Origin: Paracoccus xiamenensis
Lineage (GTDB): Bacteria > Pseudomonadota > Alphaproteobacteria > Rhodobacterales > Rhodobacteraceae
Direction of reading: 5' to 3'
DNA length: 64,000 bases
NCBI RefSeq assembly: GCF_011308835.1
Contig: NZ_JAAOHY010000001.1
Span: forward strand, 744,001 to 808,000
Below are positions 37,607 through 47,624 of the stretch, one piece after another. Each line of letters opens with the position of its first letter. Position 1 is the first letter of the stretch. The notes below the pieces were generated by a model, which ran no database searches, was not told the DNA's origin, and was given only the letters and a program-made list of their open reading frames with translations. Both the position numbers and the translations under genes were made by a program.

Positions 37607-38298
37607 GCGCCGGAAATCCGTCTGGCCACCGCGCGACCGACCCATTCCGACGCCAGCAATGCGCCAAGCGCGATGACCAGCGAGACCATGACCAGCCGCG
37701 CGGCCTGGGCTTCGCCACCCGGCACCTGCAACTCGGTATAAATGGCGCTTGGCAGGGTCTGGGTCTGGCCGGGGATGTTGGACACGAAGGTGATCGTCGC
37801 GCCGAATTCGCCCATGGCCTTGGCGAAGGCGATGATGCTGCCGGCGATGATGCCGGGCAGGATCAGCGGCAGGGTGATGGTCGCGAAAACCATCACCCGG
37901 CTGCCGCCAAGGGTGGATGCGGCCTGTTCAAGGCGGGGGTCGACCGCCTCGATCGCAAGGCGGATCGTGCGGACCATCAGCGGGAAGGCCATGAGTGCCG
38001 CCGCCAATGCAGCACCCGTCCAGCGAAAGGCAAAGACGATGCCGAACCATTCTGCCAGCGGTGCACCGAAGATGCCGCGCCGCCCGAAGGCCAGCAGCAG
38101 CAGATAGCCGGTGACGACGGGCGGCATGATCAGCGGCAGATGGACCAGCCCGTTCAGCACCTGCCGCCCCGGAAAGCGCCAGCGCGCCAGCGCATAGGCG
38201 ACCAGCACGCCCAACGGCAGGCTGGCGGCCACCGCCCAAAGCGAGACCTTCAGAGACAGCGCCACCGCCTGCCATTCTTCCGGGGTCAGCCAGTCCAT
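37603..38298 (-). CDS. modB: Molybdate ABC transporter permease ModB
   Basis: 231 aa permease with about five helices; the EAA loop ASTLGGSRVMVFATITLPLILPG couples to ModC. RFPGRQVLNGLVHLPLIMPPVVTGYLLL is typical of ModB. It starts 4 bp after the modA stop and overlaps modC by 4 bp. Confidence 0.96.
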   Translation of the reverse strand: MDWLTPEEWQAVALSLKVSLWAVAASLPLGVLVAYALARWRFPGRQVLNGLVHLPLIMPPVVTGYLLLLAFGRRGIFGAPLAEWFGIVFAFRWTGAALAAALMAFPLMVRTIRLAIEAVDPRLEQAASTLGGSRVMVFATITLPLILPGIIAGSIIAFAKAMGEFGATITFVSNIPGQTQTLPSAIYTELQVPGGEAQAARLVMVSLVIALGALLASEWVGRAVARRISGA

Positions 38299-38302
38299 CG
38301 CG

Positions 38303-39052
38303 TCAATTCAGGATCTTGAAACCCTGTTCGGCAAAGACGGCATCTGCCGCGTCCGAGGAAAGCGCTTCGAAGAAATCGCGGTCGGCCTGATCGGCGTCAC
38401 CGGTCAGCAGCGCGCCGGGATAGATCGCCGGGGGATAGCTGTCGTCGGGGAAAGTGCCGACGACATGGACGCGCGGCTCGGCCTTGGCGTCGGTGGCATA
38501 GACGATGCCATAAGGGGCCTCGCCCACAGCGACCAGTGCCAGCGCCGCGCGGACATTGTCGGCCTGCGCGACCGAAGGCGCGATGCCGTCCCACAGGCCC
38601 AGGCTTTCCAGCGCCGCCTTGCCGTATTGACCGGCGGGCACCGCATCGACCAATGCCATTGCCAGCTTGCCGTCACCCACCATGCCGGTCAGGTCCAGAT
38701 CCGCGCCGATCTCGGTCGCGGGGACTTCGTCATGGGCGACCAGCACCAGCGTATTGCCGAACAGGTCGCGGCGGCTGTCATCGGCGACCAGACCGGCCTT
38801 TTCGACCTCGTCCATCCAGTTGACCGCGGCAGAGACATAGATGTCGGCGGGCGCACCTTCGATGATCTGCTTTGCCAGCGCATTGGACCCGGCATAGCTG
38901 ATGGTCACATCATTGCCGGTCGCGGCCTCGAAATCGGCGGCGACCTGATCCAGCGCCGTCTTCATCGAGGCGGCGGCGAAGACGGAAACCTCCTCGGCCG
39001 TGGCGGGCAGGGCGATCAGGGTCATGGCTGCGGCGAGACTGGTGATCTTCAT
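38303..39052 (-). CDS. modA: Periplasmic molybdate-binding protein ModA
   Basis: 249 aa. Signal peptide MKITSLAAAMTLIALPATA precedes EEVSVFAAASMKTALDQVA, the ModA start that contributes the oxyanion site; SYAGSNALAKQIIEGAPADI and VYATDAKAE are family segments. GGAGG lies 5 bp before the ATG at 39052. First gene of modABC, divergent from the AGE-family gene over 84 bp. No ModE-type operator was clearly recognisable in that gap. Confidence 0.96.
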   Translation of the reverse strand: MKITSLAAAMTLIALPATAEEVSVFAAASMKTALDQVAADFEAATGNDVTISYAGSNALAKQIIEGAPADIYVSAAVNWMDEVEKAGLVADDSRRDLFGNTLVLVAHDEVPATEIGADLDLTGMVGDGKLAMALVDAVPAGQYGKAALESLGLWDGIAPSVAQADNVRAALALVAVGEAPYGIVYATDAKAEPRVHVVGTFPDDSYPPAIYPGALLTGDADQADRDFFEALSSDAADAVFAEQGFKILN

Positions 39053-39136
39053 TGCGTCCTCCGTTATGTTTCGTGGGACATATTGACCTTTCCCGCGCCG
39101 CAAGCAAGCCATAACGCGATCAGACAGGAGGGTAGC

Positions 39137-40318
39137 GTGTCGAAATACGATGCAGACTGGAGCCGTGCCGAGGCGTTGCGGCTGCTGGATTTTCATGCCG
39201 CTGCGGTCAATCCGGATGGCGGGTTCTACAAACTGGCGCGCGATGGGTCGCAACTGCCTGATGATCCGCGCGGCAAGGGAAATGCCCGCGAACTGCACGA
39301 AACCACGCGGATGATCCACGCCTATGCACGCGGTGCGCCGCTTGGCTACCCGAAGGCGCGCGAGATCGTCGATCATGGTACGACCTTCCTGCTGAACGGC
39401 CATTACGACCCCGAAAATGGCGGCTTCTGGTGGAGCGCGGATGACGCCGGCCCCCTTGACCGCAAGAAGCAGGCCTATGGTCACGCCTTCGTGTTGCTGG
39501 CCGCCGCATGGGCTGCAAAGCTGGGCAACACCGATGCCGACAAGCTGCGCGATCTGGTGATGGACAACCTGCGCAATCGGTTCTGGGAGGCCGATCCGGG
39601 CGCGGTGTCGGACACGTTCGACGAAGATTGGACGAACCCGCCCGCCTATCGCGGCGGCAATGCCAACATGCACCTGACCGAGGCGCTGCTGGCGGCCTAT
39701 GACACATGGCGCGACCCGGAATTTCTGGACATGGCGCGCCAGATTGCGGCCTTCATGATCGACCGCCATGCCCGCGCAGAAGGCTGGGTGGTGCCGGAAC
39801 ATTTCACCCCGGACTGGCAGATCGACCGCGATTTCGCCGGTGACCCGATGTTCCGCCCACCTGGAACGACACCGGGCCATGCCATCGAATGGGCGCGGCT
39901 GGTGCTGGAGATGCGCGAACTGGGCGGCCGCGACCCGCAGGATGACTGGACGGTCGAGGCCGCAAAGCAGCTTTATTCTCGCGCCATGAAAGACGCCTGG
40001 CTGCCCGAGGGTGGGCTGGCCTATACGATGGGCTGGGATGGCCAGATCGACAACCGTCGCCGCCTTTGGTGGCCCGTGGCCGAGGCGGTTGCCACGGCCC
40101 ATGCGTTGCGACAGGCAACTGGGGACGACGGCTGGCTGGCGGATCTCGACCGGCTGTGGACACATCTCGACCGCCACCATATCGACCATGAACATGGCAG
40201 CTGGTTCGGCGAGATCGACGAGGCCGGTCAGCCGGTCGAGACGCTGTTCCCCGGCAAGCCAGACATCTATCACGCCCTGACCGCGGCATTGGCGGGCCTG
40301 CCGCCCGGCGCTGGCTGA
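39137..40318 (+). CDS. AGE-family (N-acylglucosamine 2-epimerase-like) sugar isomerase
   Basis: 393 aa, alpha6/alpha6-barrel family size. I use the GTG at 39137, which has AGGAGG upstream; the frame is open farther left but that part is antisense to modA. Typical segments are YAHA/YGHAFVLLAAAWAA, RGGNANMHLTEALLAAYD, PGHAIEWARLVLEM and RRLWWPVAEAVATAHAL, which carry the barrel His/Arg/Trp residues. The family includes mannose isomerases, cellobiose and GlcNAc 2-epimerases; the substrate is unknown. Sits between modA and the formate dehydrogenase operon with no obvious link to either. Confidence 0.88.
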   Translation: MSKYDADWSRAEALRLLDFHAAAVNPDGGFYKLARDGSQLPDDPRGKGNARELHETTRMIHAYARGAPLGYPKAREIVDHGTTFLLNGHYDPENGGFWWSADDAGPLDRKKQAYGHAFVLLAAAWAAKLGNTDADKLRDLVMDNLRNRFWEADPGAVSDTFDEDWTNPPAYRGGNANMHLTEALLAAYDTWRDPEFLDMARQIAAFMIDRHARAEGWVVPEHFTPDWQIDRDFAGDPMFRPPGTTPGHAIEWARLVLEMRELGGRDPQDDWTVEAAKQLYSRAMKDAWLPEGGLAYTMGWDGQIDNRRRLWWPVAEAVATAHALRQATGDDGWLADLDRLWTHLDRHHIDHEHGSWFGEIDEAGQPVETLFPGKPDIYHALTAALAGLPPGAG

Positions 40319-40435
40319 CCGGTTCCGCCGGCCAAAACCCGGTCCCGTGACATGAAGCCGTGCCGGAGTCCCCCTTTGGCAGGGCATTTCTTTTCAGTGA
40401 ATTGCGGGAGGGCCGGGCGCGTTGGACCACATTTC

Positions 40436-40445
40436 GGAACGTTCC
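40436..40445. promoter_or_regulatory. Palindrome upstream of the formate dehydrogenase operon
   Basis: Perfect 10-bp palindrome GGAACGTTCC, 7 bp upstream of a candidate -35 box and ~75 bp before fdoG. Candidate operator; the cognate regulator is unknown. Confidence 0.35.
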
Positions 40446-40452
40446 TGCGGCA

Positions 40453-40481
40453 TTGACAAAAAAGACAGTTCCGCCCAACCT
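40453..40481 (+). promoter_or_regulatory. Candidate promoter of the fdoGHI-fdhE-selAB operon
   Basis: A consensus -35 TTGACA (40453-40458) is followed after 17 bp by a poor -10 (CAACCT, 40476-40481). The good -35 with weak -10 would suit an activated promoter. No convincing sigma-54 -24/-12 pair or FNR box was seen in the 198-bp gap upstream of fdoG. Confidence 0.3.
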
Positions 40482-40519
40482 GAACATACCGAACTTTGGG
40501 TAGGCAACAGGAGGGGATG

Positions 40520-43500
40520 ATGAATATTGACCTCTCGCGGCGCGGCTTTTTGAAGCTGGCAGGCGCGGGCGTCGTGGCCACATCGCTGGGATCAATGGGA
40601 TTCGGCGAGGCAGAGGCGCAGGAGCTTGCGCAGATCCGCCCCTACAAGCTTGCGACGCTGAACGAAACCCGCAACACCTGCCCATATTGCTCGGTCGCCT
40701 GCGGTATCATCATGTATACCAAGGGTGACGTGCATCAGGGTCAGGCCGATCTAATCCATGTGGAAGGCGACGTGGATCACCCGACCAATCGCGGCACGCT
40801 GTGCCCGAAAGGCTCGGCGCTGAAGGATTTCGTCACCTCGGACACGCGCCTGACCGAGCCGAAGATTCGCCGCCCCGGCAGCGACAGCTTCGAACCGATC
40901 AGCTGGGAAGATGCGCTTGACCGCATCGCCCGCGCGATCAAGGACGACCGCGACGAGAATATGGTCCAGTTCAACGAGGCGGGCGTGCCCGTCAACCGCT
41001 GGACCACCGCCGGTTTTCTTGCCGCATCTGCCACCACCAATGAAACCGCCTGGGCGACCTTCAAGGTCGTCAAGGGCATGGGCATAGCAGGATTCGACAA
41101 CCAGGCGCGTGTCTGACACGGACCGACGGTGGCCAGTTTGGCTCCAAGTTTCGGTCGCGGTGCGATGACCAACTCCTGGACGGACATCAAGAACACCGAT
41201 CTGGTGATCGTGATGGGCGGCAATGCCGCAGAAGCCCACCCTTGCGGGTTCAAATGGGTCACGGAAGCCAAGGCGCATCGCGGCGCCAAGCTGATCGTGG
41301 TCGATCCGCGCTATACCCGCACGGCGGCGGTCAGCGATTACTATGCCCCGATCCGGCCCGGCACCGATATTGCCTGGCTGATGGGCATGATCCGCTGGAT
41401 GATCGAAAACGATAAGGTCCATTGGGAATACGTCCGCAACTTCACCAACGCGGCCTTCATCGTGCAGGATGGCTTCGGCTGGTCTGATGGGCTGTTCAGC
41501 GGCTATGACCCCGAAAAGCGGGACTATGACCGCTCGACCTGGGACTATGTCATCGGCGAGGATGGTTTCGCCGAAGTCGATATGACGCTGGAACATCCGC
41601 GCTGCGTTTGGCAGTTGCTGAAGCGGCATGTCGATGTCTATACGCCGGAGTTTGTCGAAAATATCTGCGGCACGCCGGTCGAGAACTACCTGCACATCGC
41701 CGAGATGATCGGCGAGACCTCGGCCCCCGACAAGACCATGACCTCGATGTATGCGCTTGGCTGGACTCAGCATTCCAAGGGCAGCCAGAACATCCGCGGC
41801 ATGGCGATGTTGCAGCTGATCCTTGGCAATATCGGCATGGCGGGCGGCGGCATGAACGCGCTGCGCGGGCATTCGAACATTCAGGGCCTGACCGATATGG
41901 GCCTGATGTCGAACCTGCTGACCGGCTATCTGTCGATGCCGACCGAACGCGAGGTCGACTACCCGACCTATATGTCGACGCGGAACTTCAAGCCGTTGCG
42001 GCCGGGTCAGACCAGCTATTGGCAGAACTATTCCAAGTTCATGGTCTCATTCATGAAGGCCATGTACGGGGATGCCGCGCAGGCGGAAAACGACTGGGGC
42101 TATCACTGGCTGCCCAAGCTGGACGTGCCGAATTACGACATTCTGCGCATGTTCGAACTGATGAATGACGGCCATGTGAACCTGTATTTCTGCCAGGGCT
42201 TCAACCCGCTGCTGGCTTTCCCCAACCGGGGCAAGCTGACATCGGCGCTGTCCAAGCTGAAACTGCTGGTGACGATCGACCCGCTGGAGACGGAGACTTC
42301 GCGTTTCTGGGAAAACCATGGCGAGTTCAACGATGTCGACACCGCCTCGATCCAGACCGAGGTGATCCAGCTTCCCTCGACCTGCTTCGCCGAGGATGAC
42401 GGGTCGCTGACGAACTCGGGCCGCTGGCTGCAATGGCACTGGAAGGCCGCGACGCCGCCGGGGCAGGCGAAGCTGGACACCTGGATCATGTCGCAGATCT
42501 TCGTCCGGGTGCGCGAACTTTACCGGAAGGAAGGTGGCTCGGTCCCCGATCCGATCCTGAACCTCAGCTGGGATTACGCGGATGAGGGCGATCCGACGCC
42601 GGAAGAACTGGCGCGCGAGGTCAATGGCCGGGCGCTGACCGCCGTCTATGACAGCACCGATCCGACGAAGGTCGTGGTCGAGGCCGGCAAGCAGGTGGTG
42701 AATTTCAGCCAGTTGCGCGACGACGGCTCTACGATGTGCGGCTGCTGGATCTATTCCGGTTGCTGGAACGAGGACGGCAACAACATGGCCCGGCGCGATA
42801 ACGAAGACCCGTCGGGCATGGGGGTTTATCCGAACTGGACGTGGTCATGGCCGCTGAACCGACGGACGCTGTATAACCGCGCCTCGGCCGATATGGAGGG
42901 CAGGCCCTGGGATCCGACCCGGCCCATCATCGAATGGAATGGAGAGAGATGGGTTGGCAGCGACGTGCCGGACATTTCACCGACCGCCAGGCCGCAGGAT
43001 GTCGGGCCGTTCATCATGAACCCCGAAGGCACCTCGCGCCTGTTCAGCCGGGGGATGATGCGCGACGGGCCTTTCCCGACCCATATGGAGCCGTTCGAAA
43101 GCCCGATGCAGAACGTCTTCAACGCCGAGATGCGGGGCAACCCGGTCGCGCGCGTGTTCGAGGCGGACGTGGCGGATCTGGGGACCTCGGACGAGTTCCC
43201 CTATGTCGGCACCTCATACCGACTGACCGAGCATTTCCACTATTGGACCAAGCACAACCGGGTGAACTCTGTCCTGCAACCCGAGTTCTTCGTTGAGCTT
43301 TCCGTCCAGCTTGCCGAGGAGAAAGGCATTCAGAACGGCGGCTGGGTCAGGGTCTGGAACAAGCGCGGATCGGTCAAGGCGAAAGCCGTGGTGACCAAGC
43401 GGATCAAGCCGCTGATCTGCGACGGCAAGCCCGTCCATGTCGTCGGTGTGCCGCTGCATTGGGGCTTCACCGGCAATGCGAAGAAGGGCTACGGCCCCAA

Positions 43501-43597
43501 CTCGCTGACGGTGTTCATCGGTGACGCCAATATCGAGACGCCGGAATCAAAGGCCTTCCTGGTCAATATCGAACCGTCAGAGGAGCCGGTGGCATGA
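40520..43597 (+). CDS. fdoG: Formate dehydrogenase major subunit, selenocysteine-containing (FdnG/FdoG type)
   Basis: 1025 aa when UGA at 41114-41116 (codon 199) is read as selenocysteine. The context [14 protein letters not shown] matches the Mo-ligand motif of FDH-N/FDH-O, and the frame continues to 43597 with homologous sequence. A twin-arginine motif SRRGFLK (residues 6-12) targets the folded enzyme to the periplasm. A [4Fe-4S] site is formed by Cys-x2-Cys-x3-Cys ([10 protein letters not shown], ~residue 53) and Cys in LCPKGSALK (~95). The ATG at 40520 has AGGAGG five bases upstream; the ATG at 40517 is too close. Oxidises formate to CO2. Pipelines would split it into two genes (40496-41116 and 41129-43597). 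Confidence 0.95.
41121..41156 (+). promoter_or_regulatory. Bacterial SECIS element in fdoG
   Basis: Immediately after the UGA, 41121-41126 (GACCGA) pairs with 41151-41156 (TCGGTC). The upper stem GG-(bulged T)-GGCC at 41128-41134 pairs with GGCTCC at 41140-41145, closing the loop AGTTT. The bulged U, the GU in the apical loop and the 11-nt distance from UGA to the upper stem match the E. coli fdhF/fdnG elements recognised by SelB. Confidence 0.85.
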
Positions 43598-44610
43598 GCG
43601 AACATACCGCACCCCCGCCGACCACAGCCGTGTCCAATCCACCGGTCGAGGCGCTGGCGCCCAATCTGGGCGACGGCGATATCGTACTGGCCTCGGCCAC
43701 GCCGGACTTGCCGCCGCCCACCCGGCAGCTGGACAAGCTGGCAAAGCTGATCGACATTTCCAAATGCATCGGCTGCAAGGCCTGCCAGTCGGCCTGTATC
43801 GAATGGAACGACACCCATCCCGAAATCGGGGTGAATTTCGGCTCATACGAAAACCCGCATGATCTGACTTCGGAAATGTTCACGCTGATGCGGTTCAACG
43901 AATACGAGGATCCCGAAACCGGGGACCTCGATTGGCTGATCCGCAAGGACGGCTGCATGCATTGCGAGGATCCGGGCTGCCTGAAGGCCTGCCCGTCGCC
44001 CGGTGCGATTGTGAAGTATTCCAACGGAATCGTTGATTTCATTCATGATAAATGCATCGGCTGCGGTTATTGCATTTCGGGCTGTCCCTTCGACATTCCG
44101 CGCATGTCGCCGACAAAGCATGTGGTCTCAAAATGTACGCTGTGTTCGGACCGGGTCGCTGTTGGGCAGGGTCCTGCATGCGCCAAGGCCTGCCCGACGC
44201 AGGCCATTGTCTTCGGCACCAAGGACGACATGATCGCCCATGCCGAGGAACGCATCGCCGACCTGAACACGCGCGGCTATGACAAGGCGTCGCTGTATGA
44301 TCCGGCGGGCGTGGGCGGCACGCATGTGATGTATGTCCTGCCCATCGGCGACAAGCCCGAGGAATATTCGGGTCTTCCTGCCGATCCCAAGATCTCGAAC
44401 GTGGTGCAGGGCTGGAAAGGCCCGACCAAGTCGGTCGGCATGGCGGCCATCGGTCTGGCAGCCGTCGGCGCGGTGCTGCACTCGATCTTCTCCAAGCCGA
44501 ACCGGGTGACCGAACATGACCGGGTCGAGGCCGAGGAGATGGTCGACGACATTCTCGGCCCCGAGGAGACGGCCGAACTCGCCACACCGAATGATGAAGG
44601 GAAGGCGTAA
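43594..44610 (+). CDS. fdoH: Formate dehydrogenase iron-sulfur subunit
   Basis: 338 aa. Four Cys clusters for [4Fe-4S] centres are visible: [11 protein letters not shown] (~58-68), [13 protein letters not shown] (~124-136), [11 protein letters not shown] (~154-164) and CTLC...CAKAC (~181-203). A C-terminal transmembrane helix (~280-300, [19 protein letters not shown]) anchors it so that electrons pass from FdoG to the b-type cytochrome. The N-terminus carries a ~40-residue Pro-rich extension compared with E. coli FdnH. Overlaps fdoG and fdoI (4 bp and 1 bp). Confidence 0.95.
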   Translation: MSEHTAPPPTTAVSNPPVEALAPNLGDGDIVLASATPDLPPPTRQLDKLAKLIDISKCIGCKACQSACIEWNDTHPEIGVNFGSYENPHDLTSEMFTLMRFNEYEDPETGDLDWLIRKDGCMHCEDPGCLKACPSPGAIVKYSNGIVDFIHDKCIGCGYCISGCPFDIPRMSPTKHVVSKCTLCSDRVAVGQGPACAKACPTQAIVFGTKDDMIAHAEERIADLNTRGYDKASLYDPAGVGGTHVMYVLPIGDKPEEYSGLPADPKISNVVQGWKGPTKSVGMAAIGLAAVGAVLHSIFSKPNRVTEHDRVEAEEMVDDILGPEETAELATPNDEGKA

Positions 44611-45296
44611 TGGCGAAGCGCGAGTTTTCCGAAAGCACCGACCGGATCGTCGCCACCGAACCGGTCGAGGTGCGCCGCTATGCCACCCATACGCGCATCA
44701 ATCACTGGTTCACTGCGGCCCTGATCGTTCTGCTGATCTTGTCGGGCTTTGCTCTGTTCTGGCCGCCGCTGTTCTTTCTGACCGGCCTGTTCGGCGGCGG
44801 TCAGAACGCGCGCTTCCTGCACCCGATCTTTGGCGTTGTCGCCTGTTTCAGCTTCCTGCTGCTGTTCCTGCAACTGTGGAAGCTGAACATCATGCGGCGC
44901 GAGGATCTGGTTTGGGCCCGCAACATCCGCGAGCTGCTGGACGGGCAGGAGGAAAACCTGCCCGAGCTGGGGAAATACAACCTCGGCCAGAAGTTTGTCT
45001 TCTGGGGCATGTTCTGGCTGCTGCTGGCGATGGTGATATCTGGCGTGATGATCTGGCAGCAGTTCTTTCCCGACCTTGTAAGCATCCCGGTACGGCGTTG
45101 GGCGGTGCTGGTCCATTCCATCTCGGCCGTGCTGTCGGTTCTGATCATCATCGTGCATGTCTATGCAGCGATCTGGACGCGGGGGACCATCAGCGCGATG
45201 ACGCGCGGCACCGTCACCGGCGGATGGGCTTGGCGCCATCACCGCAAATGGCTGCGCGAAGTTGCTAGACGTCAGGACACCCCTCCCGCAGAATAG
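44610..45296 (+). CDS. fdoI: Formate dehydrogenase cytochrome b556 subunit
   Basis: 228 aa, four predicted helices. RYATHTRINHWFTAALIVLL supplies the first heme His and LVHSISAVLSVLIIIVHVYAA the later His residues, as in FdnI/FdoI. It takes electrons from FdoH to quinone. The ATG overlaps the fdoH stop by 1 bp (TAATG). Confidence 0.94.
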   Translation: MAKREFSESTDRIVATEPVEVRRYATHTRINHWFTAALIVLLILSGFALFWPPLFFLTGLFGGGQNARFLHPIFGVVACFSFLLLFLQLWKLNIMRREDLVWARNIRELLDGQEENLPELGKYNLGQKFVFWGMFWLLLAMVISGVMIWQQFFPDLVSIPVRRWAVLVHSISAVLSVLIIIVHVYAAIWTRGTISAMTRGTVTGGWAWRHHRKWLREVARRQDTPPAE

Positions 45297-45331
45297 ATGG
45301 GTTGGCCTGATTGGCCCGCGCCCTGGAATTG

Positions 45332-46246
45332 ATGATGAGCCTGACCCCAGACCCTTCCGTGATTGGTGGCGTTGCGACACCGCAATTCGCCCGACTTCCT
45401 GATCCGCGCGAGCTGTTCCAGCGCCGCGCCGCCCGCCTGCGCCACCTGGCGCAGGGGTCGAACCTTGGCCCATACCTGCGCTTTATCGCCGATCTTTGCG
45501 ACGCGCAGGGCAGGGTGGCTGCCTCGCTGCAGGCACCGGCGCCCCCCGATCCGGCCGTGATCGAACGCAACCGCAGCTGTCGCATGCCGCCCATCGACAG
45601 GGCGGCGCTGATCGCGTCGGACGAAATGGGGCGCATCCTCGATGGATTGCTGACCGAGGCCGAGGGTATCGAGATGCCCGCGCCCGCCCGCGCGGCCCTG
45701 CAATCCCTGCGCGAGGCGCCAGCCGCGGACCGGCAGGCGCTGCTGGCGGAACTGGTGGCCGATCGGGTGCCGGACGGCTTTGCTGCGCCCGCAGCCTTTG
45801 CCGCGGCGGCGTTGCAGGTGGCGGGGGCGCGTGCGGCGCAGGTGCTGGACGCGGGCCAGTTGGTGCCGATCCGGGTGGGGACCTGTCCCAGCTGCGGCGG
45901 ACGGCCCGGCGCGTCCATGGTGACGGCGACGCAGCATCAGGAAGGCGCGCGTTATGCCTGCTGCGCCACCTGTGCGACGCAGTGGAACGAGGTACGGTTG
46001 AAATGCCTGTGCTGCGGTTCGACCAAGGGCATCGGCTATCGCGCCGTTGACGACGGCAGCACCGATCCGGTCATCAAGGCCGAAGTTTGTGATGAATGCC
46101 ATTCTTGGGTGAAGATATTTTATCAGAACCGCGACACGGCATTGGAAGCGGTCGCGGATGACATTGCCAGTCTCGGACTTGATGCGCTGTTGCGAGACAG
46201 CCAGTGGCGACGAGGCGGGTTCAACCCCTTTTTGATCGGTTATTGA
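45332..46246 (+). CDS. fdhE: Formate dehydrogenase accessory protein FdhE
   Basis: 304 aa from the ATG at 45332 (a TTG at 45311 is an alternative with no better ribosome site). Four CxxC pairs are present: CPSCGGRPG, CATCATQW, CLCCGSTKG and CDECHSW, as expected for this iron-binding, rubredoxin-like maturation factor of respiratory formate dehydrogenases. selA begins 1 bp after its stop. Confidence 0.93.
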   Translation: MMSLTPDPSVIGGVATPQFARLPDPRELFQRRAARLRHLAQGSNLGPYLRFIADLCDAQGRVAASLQAPAPPDPAVIERNRSCRMPPIDRAALIASDEMGRILDGLLTEAEGIEMPAPARAALQSLREAPAADRQALLAELVADRVPDGFAAPAAFAAAALQVAGARAAQVLDAGQLVPIRVGTCPSCGGRPGASMVTATQHQEGARYACCATCATQWNEVRLKCLCCGSTKGIGYRAVDDGSTDPVIKAEVCDECHSWVKIFYQNRDTALEAVADDIASLGLDALLRDSQWRRGGFNPFLIGY

Positions 46247-46247
46247 G

Positions 46248-47624
46248 ATGACGCTGCGCAGATTGCCTTCGGTGGATCGCCTTCTAAGCACCGCTGTCGG
46301 AGAAACGATGGTCGGAATGCATGGGCGGATCAAGACCACCGAGGCAATTCGCAGTGCCGTCTCAACGATGCGTGCCGAAGTGCTGAACGGTCGTCCCATG
46401 CCTGTCGACCCGTCGGCGACCGCGCTGGCAAGCGCCTTTGCCATGCTGGACCAACTGGACCCGCTGCGGCCCTGCCTGAATCTGACCGGCACCGTGCTGC
46501 ACACCAATCTGGGCCGGGCGATGCTGCCCGAGGAGGCAATCGAGGCCGCCGCCGCCGCCATGCGCGCGCCGGTCGCACTGGAATTCGATCTGGACAGCGG
46601 CGGGCGCGGGGAGCGCGACGACCATCTGCGCGCGCTGCTGTGTGAGCTGACCGGGGCCGAGGACGCCACCGTCGTCAACAACAATGCCGCCGCCGTGCTG
46701 CTGTCGCTGAACACCTTGGCGCTCGGGCGCGAGGCGGTGGTCTCGCGCGGGGAGTTGATCGAGATCGGCGGCGCTTTCCGCATCCCCGACATCATGGCCC
46801 GCGCCGGCGCCCGGCTGGTCGAAATCGGCACCACCAACCGCACCCATGCCAAGGATTATCGCAGCGCCATTTCGGATGCGACTGGCGTGGTGATGAAGGT
46901 CCATACCTCGAATTACCGGATCGAGGGCTTTACCCACGAGGTTCTGGCAACTGAACTGGCTGGGATCGCCGGTGACGCAGGGGTGCCGTTGCTGAACGAC
47001 CTCGGCTCTGGCTCGCTGATCGACTTGTCGCGCTATGGTCTGCGCAAGGAACCGACCGTTGCCGAGGCGGTGGCCGAAGGTGCCGATCTGGTGACCTTTT
47101 CCGGCGACAAGTTGCTTGGCGGACCACAGGCGGGGTTCATCGTCGGGCGCGCGGATCTGATCGCGAAGATCAATGCCAACCCGATGAAACGGACGATGCG
47201 GTTGGACAAGATCCGCATCGCGGCGCTTGGGGCGGTTCTGAAACTATATCAGGACCCAGACCGGCTGGCGCAGCGGCTGCCGACGCTGCGGATGTTGGCG
47301 CGGCCGCGCTCTGAAATTGTCGAGCAGGCGCAGCGTTTGCTGCCGGTGGTTGCGGATTCGATGGGCCGGATGGGCTATTGCGTGACCGTCTGCGACTGTG
47401 AAAGTCAGGTCGGTTCAGGTTCGCTGCCCACCGACACGCTGCCAAGCGCCGGGCTGGCGCTCAGCGGGCCGTCGGGGCGGGCGCCAGAAACGCTTGCTGC
47501 GGCGTTCCGCGGGCTGCCGGTGCCGATCATCGGCCGGATCGAGGGCGGAGCGCTGATCCTCGATTTGCGGACCTTGCGCGATGACGGGCTGCTGGCCTCG
47601 GCGCTGTCGGGAATGGGGCGGTGA
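46248..47624 (+). CDS. selA: L-seryl-tRNA(Sec) selenium transferase SelA
   Basis: 458 aa, normal length. PLP enzyme converting Ser-tRNA(Sec) to Sec-tRNA(Sec) with selenophosphate. [38 protein letters not shown] and [13 protein letters not shown] (PLP-Lys288) are family marks. Its stop overlaps the selB GTG start by 4 bp (GTGA). Confidence 0.97.
   Translation: MTLRRLPSVDRLLSTAVGETMVGMHGRIKTTEAIRSAVSTMRAEVLNGRPMPVDPSATALASAFAMLDQLDPLRPCLNLTGTVLHTNLGRAMLPEEAIEAAAAAMRAPVALEFDLDSGGRGERDDHLRALLCELTGAEDATVVNNNAAAVLLSLNTLALGREAVVSRGELIEIGGAFRIPDIMARAGARLVEIGTTNRTHAKDYRSAISDATGVVMKVHTSNYRIEGFTHEVLATELAGIAGDAGVPLLNDLGSGSLIDLSRYGLRKEPTVAEAVAEGADLVTFSGDKLLGGPQAGFIVGRADLIAKINANPMKRTMRLDKIRIAALGAVLKLYQDPDRLAQRLPTLRMLARPRSEIVEQAQRLLPVVADSMGRMGYCVTVCDCESQVGSGSLPTDTLPSAGLALSGPSGRAPETLAAAFRGLPVPIIGRIEGGALILDLRTLRDDGLLASALSGMGR

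Noticed and set aside
40319..40519. Possible selC (tRNA-Sec) next to the fdo operon
   Set aside because: No acceptor stem, TCA anticodon loop or T-arm (TTCGA/TTCAA) could be built here or in the other gaps I checked, such as 50137-50342.
41114..41116. Stop codon making fdoG a pseudogene or two genes
   Set aside because: Exact Sec position, SECIS downstream and selA/selB in the same operon all support recoding.
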